Below, piece by piece: positions 14,315 through 18,543 of a stretch of 18,543 nucleotides of DNA. Both the position numbers and the translations under genes were made by a program. Under the pieces are notes generated by a model that had not been told where the DNA came from, made no database searches, and was given only the letters and a program-made list of their open reading frames with translations. Numbering within the stretch: the first letter of the stretch is position 1; the number at the start of each line of letters is the position of its first letter. The DNA is from an uncultured Acetobacteraceae bacterium (lineage in GTDB: Bacteria > Pseudomonadota > Alphaproteobacteria > Acetobacterales > Acetobacteraceae): contig CAIMEK010000236.1 in the NCBI GenBank assembly GCA_903839965.1, positions 1 through 18,543 on the forward strand. The letters are read 5' to 3'.

Positions 14315-15289
14315 TCAGCGCGACGCCACCGGGGTCGGCAATTCCGCCCGCGGGTTGACGAAGATGCCGTGCGGGGAACGGCCGACCTCGATGTCCTCGA
14401 CCGCGCCGGTGGCGGGGTCGAGCACCGCCACCTTGTTGGCGATCCTGAGCGTGATCCACAGCTTGCCGTCCGGCGCGAAGCCGATGTCGTCGGCGGCGCC
14501 GGGCACCTTGTAGCGGCGCACCACGTCCAGCGTGGCGGCGTCGAGCGCCAGCACGCCGTAGGTGTCCAGCCGGTTGCACACATACACGAGCTTGCGGTCC
14601 GGGCTGAGGAACAGCTGGTGCGCGCCCTTGCCGGTGTGGATGCTGCGCTCCACGCGCCCGTCGGCGGGGTTCACCACCACGACGTCGGCGGTGCCCATGT
14701 TGGCCACCAGCACCCGCCCGTTCAGCCACAGCACCCCGGCCGGCGTGCGGCCCACGTCGGTGATCCACCGCACCTCCAGCGTCCGCAGGTCGATGGCGGC
14801 GAGTTTGTCGGTGCCCTGCAGCGACACGTAGACGGCGGCGCTGTCCGGCGACCAGGCCAGGTGGCTCGGCATGGAACGCAGCGCAAAGCGCTTCAGCAGG
14901 CGGTAGGTGCCGGGCTCGTAGACATCGACTCGGGCGCGGTTGACCGAATTCACCACCAGGAACCTGCCGTCCGGGCTGAAGCCGAACTGGTACGGGTCGG
15001 AGATCGGCAGCTGCCGGCGCACCTCGAAGCTGGCCGGGTCAAGCACGATAAGTTCGTTGCCGGCCGAGTCGCCCACCAGCAGGTCACGGCCATCCGGCGT
15101 CAGCGCCCAATGGTGCGGCTCGCGCAGCACCGGGATGCGGCGCAACTCGCGATGGCTGGCCAGGTCGACGAGGCTGAGCGAGGCCTCGCGCGAGTTCATC
15201 ACCAGCACCGCTCCGCCGGCGCGGGCTGGCAGCGGCGGGGCGAGCAGCAGCACGGCAAGGGAGACAAGCGACAGAAACGGACGCGCCAT
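14315..15289 (-). CDS. YVTN/YncE-type beta-propeller protein, periplasmic
   Basis: The 324-residue precursor begins with a signal peptide (about residues 1-24, ending LPARA). It continues as a series of about seven propeller blades of roughly 40 residues. Repeated blade signatures are visible: ALTPDGRDLLVGDSAGNELIVLDPASFEV, GFSPDGRFLVVNSVNRARVDVYEPG, AWSPDSAAVYVSLQGTDKLAAIDL, FLSPDRKLVYVCNRLDTYGVLALD and GFAPDGKLWITLRIANKVAVLDP. Such proteins act as scaffolds or ligand-binding propellers and need not be enzymes. The ATG at 15289 is chosen because GAGG lies 6 bases upstream and the signal peptide starts there; an in-frame TTG at 15304 is weaker. It lies just upstream of, and probably in the same operon as, the hydroxylase gene. 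A shared function in lipid or envelope metabolism is inference. Confidence 0.85.
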   Translation of the reverse strand: MARPFLSLVSLAVLLLAPPLPARAGGAVLVMNSREASLSLVDLASHRELRRIPVLREPHHWALTPDGRDLLVGDSAGNELIVLDPASFEVRRQLPISDPYQFGFSPDGRFLVVNSVNRARVDVYEPGTYRLLKRFALRSMPSHLAWSPDSAAVYVSLQGTDKLAAIDLRTLEVRWITDVGRTPAGVLWLNGRVLVANMGTADVVVVNPADGRVERSIHTGKGAHQLFLSPDRKLVYVCNRLDTYGVLALDAATLDVVRRYKVPGAADDIGFAPDGKLWITLRIANKVAVLDPATGAVEDIEVGRSPHGIFVNPRAELPTPVASR

Positions 15290-15382
15290 ACAGGCCTCAC
15301 GCAAAAAGACGTTGGTGACGAAGCCAGACGAATCAGACGTTTCCGCCCCATTCCTCTAGCACGGCAGGCAGCCCGAACGCCA

Positions 15383-15412
15383 CGCCGCCGCGCCCTGGCC
15401 GGCGCGGCGGCG
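15383..15412 (-). terminator. GC-rich hairpin downstream of pfkB
   Basis: CGCCGCCGCGCC (15383-15394) and GGCGCGGCGGCG (15401-15412) form a perfect 12-bp stem with a 6-base loop. It lies about 67 bases past the pfkB stop and about 94 bases upstream of the beta-propeller ATG on the minus strand, so it could separate the two transcripts. No T-run is present. Confidence 0.5.
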
Positions 15413-15478
15413 TTCACGACCAGACGATGAACACGAGGTTTGCCGGGAACCCGATATTGGCCGGCTGTCGGAGCGCGA

Positions 15479-16411
15479 TCAGCCGGCGCGCAGGCCGGCG
15501 TACAGCCGTTCCACGTCGGCGCGCTTGGGATGCGCCGTGCCGGTGTGCATGACGGCGGCCCCGCCGCCCGCCATGCCCCAGGCGAAGGCGTCTTCGTCGG
15601 AGCTGCCGCGGGCCAGCGCCAGCACCATCGACCCGGCGAAGCTGTCGCCGGCGCCGACGGCGCTGTGCGCATCCACCCCGAAGGGCGACAGATGCTGCAC
15701 GCCGGCGGCGGTGGCCATCACCGCGGAAAGGTGCCCGCGCGTCACCACCACGCGCTCGGCGGCGCCGGCGCGCACCAGCGACATGGCGGCATTCTCCAGG
15801 TCGGCGTCGCGGCGCAGCTTGTAGCCGATCAGCGCCTCGAACTCGCCGGCGCTCGGCTTGACGAGCGCCAGCCCCTGGCCGAGCGCCGCCTTCAGCGGAA
15901 CGCCCGAGCAGTCCAGCGCGAACCGCCGGCCCTTGGCCGTCGCCAGCCGGGCGAGCCGCGCATAGAAATCCTCCGGCATGCCGGGGGCCAGGCTGCCGCT
16001 GGCGACGATCCAGTCGGCCGGCTCCTGCTCCACCGCCGTCAGCAACGCCTGCCATTCCGCCTCGGCGACATTCGGGCCCTTGGCGACGAAGCGGTATTCC
16101 TGCTGGCTGTGGCGGTCATGCACCGTGTAGCTGATGCGGGTGCGCCCCTCGATGCGCAGCGTGCGGCACGGCACCTTCTCCTCGGCCAGCAGTTCCTCGA
16201 GGAACTGTCCGGGGAAGCCGCCCGCCAGCATGATGGCCAGCACGTCTCCGCCCAGTTCATGCACCACGCGCGCGACATTGATGCCGCCGCCGCCGGGGTC
16301 CTGCATTTCATCGGAGGTGCGCACCTTGTGCAGCGGATAGACCGCCTCGGCGCTGCAGGCGATGTCGACGGTGGGGTTCACGGTAACGGTGATGATGCGG
16401 GGCTCGGTCAC
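15479..16411 (-). CDS. pfkB: PfkB-family phosphofructokinase (6-phosphofructokinase II type)
   Basis: This 310-residue ribokinase-fold sugar kinase phosphorylates fructose 6-phosphate, or possibly fructose 1-phosphate or tagatose 6-phosphate, with ATP in the cytoplasm. ITVTVNPTVDIA (7-18) and DPGGGGINVARVVHELGG (38-55) match the minor phosphofructokinase of E. coli (PfkB) closely. VASGSLAPGMP (136-146) and VKPSAGEFEALIG (184-196) are family motifs, and AVGAGDSFAGSM (251-262) contains the anion hole and the catalytic Asp256. The start is GTG at 16411: an AAGG lies 7 bases upstream on the minus strand and the product then begins MTEPRIITVTVNP, matching family starts. A longer in-frame start at 16501 would add 30 unrelated residues. 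The gene diverges from dppA across 292 bases. PfkB against LacC/FruK-type specificity is not certain from sequence. Confidence 0.85.
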   Translation of the reverse strand: MTEPRIITVTVNPTVDIACSAEAVYPLHKVRTSDEMQDPGGGGINVARVVHELGGDVLAIMLAGGFPGQFLEELLAEEKVPCRTLRIEGRTRISYTVHDRHSQQEYRFVAKGPNVAEAEWQALLTAVEQEPADWIVASGSLAPGMPEDFYARLARLATAKGRRFALDCSGVPLKAALGQGLALVKPSAGEFEALIGYKLRRDADLENAAMSLVRAGAAERVVVTRGHLSAVMATAAGVQHLSPFGVDAHSAVGAGDSFAGSMVLALARGSSDEDAFAWGMAGGGAAVMHTGTAHPKRADVERLYAGLRAG

Positions 16412-16519
16412 GGCGCGGCCTTGTTGCTGGCAGGCGGACCGTGCCTCGATGGACAGCCCGACGTGGTTGCGGTTGATCGGCGAATGTCGGGCCTCGCGCA
16501 CCCGGCTGCGGGCTCACGG

Positions 16520-16531
16520 GGTCCATGGACC
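16520..16531. promoter_or_regulatory. 12-base perfect palindrome in the pfkB-dppA divergent region
   Basis: GGTCCATGGACC is a perfect palindrome about 110 bases upstream of the pfkB start and 173 bases upstream of dppA. A dimeric regulator could bind here, but there is only one copy and no regulator gene nearby. The rest of the 292-base gap holds the dppA promoter candidate and nothing else I recognise. Confidence 0.3.
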
Positions 16532-16650
16532 TCTTCTGTCCGTGATCGCGCGGGCTTGGTCAAGCATCTCGTTGAATTTCCCGCGTCATGATCGGTGCGG
16601 GGGGTAAACATCGGGTCAAGGAAAAAACCATCGCGGGGGCATCCGTGCCG

Positions 16651-16685
16651 TTGACCGGACGGCTCGCCGGCCGAACAATCGGCCG
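16651..16685 (+). promoter_or_regulatory. Candidate promoter with overlapping inverted repeat upstream of dppA
   Basis: TTGACC (16651-16656) lies 17 bases before AACAAT (16674-16679), matching five and four of six bases of a sigma-70-type promoter. An inverted repeat, CGGCCGA (16668-16674) with TCGGCCG (16679-16685) around ACAA, covers the -10 element and could be an operator or an early hairpin. Transcription would start near 16686, leaving a short leader with GGGAGGAAG before the dppA ATG. By eye only. Confidence 0.35.
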
Positions 16686-16703
16686 ACACTCAGGGAGGAA
16701 GCC

Positions 16704-18326
16704 ATGCAACGCCTCGCCATCGCCGCCGCGGTCCTGCTCGCCCCCGTGCTCGCCGTGCCGGGCGCACAACGCGCCGCCGCGGCCGACACGCTGGTGGTAT
16801 GCACCGAGGCCAGCCCGGACGCGATGAACGCCAACCTCTCCACCGCCAACACCAGCTTCGACGTCACCGAACAGATCGCCGACCGGCTGGTGGAAATGGA
16901 GATCGGCAGCTCGGCGCTGAAGCCGGGACTGGCGGAATCGTGGGACATTTCGCCGGACGGGCTGCGCTACACCTTCCACCTGCGCCACAACGTGCCCTGG
17001 CAGTCCAGCGCCACCTTCAAGCCGACCCGCGCGATGAACGCCGACGACGTGGTGTTCACCTTCCAGCGGATGTTCGACAAGGCGCATCCGTGGAACAAGG
17101 TCGGCGGCGGCAACTATCCGATGTTCGCCGCCCTGATCGAGCCGCCGCTGAAGGCGGTGACCAAGCTCGACGACGACACCGTGGCCTTCGAGCTGAAGCA
17201 GCCGCACGCGCCGCTGCTGTCCACGCTGTCCGTGCAGTCGTTCTCCATCAGTTCGGCCGAATACGCCGCGGCGATCGAAAAGGCCGGCACCAGCCGCGAC
17301 GCCTACGACCTCAACCCGATCGGCACCGGCCCGTTCCAGCTGCAGCAGTACCAGAAGGACAGCCTGATCCGCTTCCGTGCCTTCGCGGATTTCTGGGGCG
17401 CCAAGGGCGGCCAGCCCGAGCGGGCGGCCAAGGTGGACCAGCTGGTGTTCTCGATCACCCCGGACGCCTCGGTGCGCTTCGCCAAGCTGCGCGCCAACGA
17501 ATGCCAGGTGGCCCGCTACCCGAACCCGGCCGACCTGGATGCCATGCGCGCCACCCCGGGCGTGGTGGTGCAGGACGCCACCATCGCCTCGGTGGGCTAT
17601 CTGGCGTTCCAGACCACCCGCAAGCCGCTCGACGACCGGCGCGTGCGTGAGGCGCTGGCCACCGCGGTCGACCTGGATAACGTGGTGAAGGCGGTCTGGC
17701 AGGGCACCGGCACGCCGACCGCCTCGGTGGTCTCGCCCGGGCTGTTCGGCCATAGCGACACCCTCAAGCCGCGCCGGCAGGACACCGCGCGGGCCAAGGC
17801 GCTGCTGGCCGAAGCCGGCCTGCCGAACGGGTTCACCATCGTCCTGTGGGCAATTCCGGTGGCGCGGGCCTACATGCCGAACGGCCGGCGCGCCGCGGAG
17901 ATGATCCAGGCGGACTGGGCCAAGATCGGCGTGACGGCGAAGATCGTCACCTTCGAATGGGGCGAGTACCTGCGCCGCGCGCGCGCCGGCGAGGGCGACA
18001 CCGCCATGCTCGGCGGCACCTGGGACTACCCCGACCCCAGCCAGCAACTGATCCCGTTCACCTGTGAATCGCTCAGCACCGGCCGCAACTCTCCGAAATG
18101 GTGCAACCGCGCCTACAGCGACCTGATCGCCAAGGCGAACACGGTGACCGATACCGCGGTGCGCACGCAGCTCTACCAGCAGGCCCAGCAGGTGATTTTC
18201 GACGACGTGCCGTTCATGACCTTCGCCGATACCCGTACCTCGGTGCCGGTGCGCAGCACGGTGAAGGGCTTCAAGCTGCACTTCTTCGGCGGCCAGCCGT
18301 TCGGCGGCGTGTCGGTGGCACAGTAG
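16704..18326 (+). CDS. dppA: Periplasmic dipeptide-binding protein DppA-like (SBP_bac_5)
   Basis: The 540-residue precursor delivers dipeptides, or related ligands, to an ABC importer. A signal peptide covers about residues 1-26 (ends RAAAA). The mature part matches E. coli DppA closely over long stretches. These include LKPGLAESWDISPDG, FKPTRAMNADDVVFTF, LNPIGTGPFQLQQYQKDS, LVFSITPDASVRFAKL, NECQVARYPNPADL, AEMIQADWAKIGVTAKIV and FEWGEYLRRA. The cysteine pairs of DppA appear to be kept (Cys in LVVCTEAS with NECQV, and PFTCES with KWCNRA). The motif equivalent to GDNGDPDN, part of the ligand site, reads WDYPDPSQQ here, so specificity may differ. The ATG at 16704 has the strong site GGGAGGAAG. 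No transporter permease genes are in view; they may lie beyond the window. A creatininase-family gene follows after 13 bases. Confidence 0.9.
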   Translation: MQRLAIAAAVLLAPVLAVPGAQRAAAADTLVVCTEASPDAMNANLSTANTSFDVTEQIADRLVEMEIGSSALKPGLAESWDISPDGLRYTFHLRHNVPWQSSATFKPTRAMNADDVVFTFQRMFDKAHPWNKVGGGNYPMFAALIEPPLKAVTKLDDDTVAFELKQPHAPLLSTLSVQSFSISSAEYAAAIEKAGTSRDAYDLNPIGTGPFQLQQYQKDSLIRFRAFADFWGAKGGQPERAAKVDQLVFSITPDASVRFAKLRANECQVARYPNPADLDAMRATPGVVVQDATIASVGYLAFQTTRKPLDDRRVREALATAVDLDNVVKAVWQGTGTPTASVVSPGLFGHSDTLKPRRQDTARAKALLAEAGLPNGFTIVLWAIPVARAYMPNGRRAAEMIQADWAKIGVTAKIVTFEWGEYLRRARAGEGDTAMLGGTWDYPDPSQQLIPFTCESLSTGRNSPKWCNRAYSDLIAKANTVTDTAVRTQLYQQAQQVIFDDVPFMTFADTRTSVPVRSTVKGFKLHFFGGQPFGGVSVAQ

Positions 18327-18339
18327 GGGGAAGCCGGAC

Positions 18340-18543
18340 ATGCAACTCGCGCTCAGCACCTCCCATGAGGTGGGGGAGTACCTCCGCGACCACGAAGGCA
18401 TCATCATCCCGATCGGTTCCGTCGAGCAGCACGGGCCGAACGGGCTGATCGGCACCGACCACCTCACCAGCGAAAGCGTCGCCAGGGGCGTGGGCGAGCG
18501 CATCGGCGCCCTGGTGGCGCCGACGCTGGCCTACGGCATGTCG
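18340..18543 (+). CDS. Creatininase-family protein, N-terminal part (3' end outside window)
   Basis: Only 68 residues are visible. They begin MQLALSTSHEVGEYLRD and contain IIIPIGSVEQHGPNGLIGTD (residues 21-40). This is the creatininase-family metal motif, with Glu29, His31 and Asp40 as expected metal ligands. The family includes creatinine amidohydrolase and other hydrolases or ring-forming enzymes, so the substrate is open. AGGGGGAAG lies just upstream of the ATG at 18340, and the gene starts 13 bases after the dppA stop. The pairing with a DppA-like binding protein suggests that the imported compound is an amide, lactam or peptide hydrolysed by this enzyme; that is inference. Confidence 0.85.
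   Translation, partial: MQLALSTSHEVGEYLRDHEGIIIPIGSVEQHGPNGLIGTDHLTSESVARGVGERIGALVAPTLAYGMS

Noticed and set aside
13361..15430. Open frame of 689 codons on the plus strand opposite the hydroxylase and beta-propeller genes
   Set aside because: It runs across two well-supported minus-strand genes and their junction. The product is Arg/His/Gln-rich with no domain.
16560..18503. Open frame of 647 codons on the minus strand opposite dppA
   Set aside because: It is antisense to a strong DppA match and to the start of the creatininase gene, with no recognisable motif.

Overview
The window is about 18.5 kb of very GC-rich, gene-dense bacterial chromosome. Codon third positions are almost all G or C, and gaps between genes are short. 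The gene content fits a Gram-negative alphaproteobacterium: a TonB-dependent outer-membrane receptor under a cobalamin riboswitch, periplasmic binding proteins and a small helical protein of an alphaproteobacterial type. Acetobacteraceae or a close relative is my best guess, but this is inference from gene style and not a database match. I see no rRNA, tRNA, CRISPR array, transposase, integrase or phage gene.

Bases 1-1069 (+) hold the C-terminal part of a TonB protein with a Pro/Glu repeat linker, followed after 16 bases by a PduO-type cob(I)alamin adenosyltransferase. Bases 1080-2981 (-) hold a TauE/SafE-family exporter and then a secreted Ntn (choloylglycine-hydrolase-like) amidase. Bases 3140-4922 hold a divergent pair: an MBL-fold hydrolase (-) and a Cys-rich DUF1847 protein (+). 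Bases 4974-7267 (-) hold a BtuB-like receptor led by a clear cobalamin riboswitch. TonB, adenosyltransferase and BtuB together form a B12 uptake and activation theme over the first 7 kb.

Bases 7366-11180 (+) look like one operon: a possible 22-codon leader ORF, an SDR oxidoreductase, a beta-phosphoglucomutase-like HAD enzyme and a GH65 disaccharide phosphorylase. The last two form a classical pair for phosphorolytic use of an alpha-glucobiose. A 266-base gap with two good inverted-repeat structures follows. Next comes a 526-residue protein ending in five 48-residue FG-GAP/VCBS-like repeats (11447-13027) and a 60-residue helical protein (13140-13322).

Bases 13321-13396 hold two inverted repeats between convergent stop codons. 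Upstream on the minus strand lie a fatty acid hydroxylase/sterol desaturase-family membrane enzyme and a periplasmic YVTN-type beta-propeller, 3 bases apart. Bases 15479-16411 (-) encode a PfkB-type phosphofructokinase. Divergent from it, 16704-18543 (+) encodes a DppA-like peptide-binding protein and the start of a creatininase-family hydrolase, cut by the window edge.

No clearly new multi-gene system is visible. The items most worth a second look are the coupled leader ORF ahead of the SDR, the structured DNA at 11291-11360, the MBL/DUF1847 pair, the paired inverted repeats at 13321-13396, and the DppA/creatininase pair with an altered ligand-site motif.
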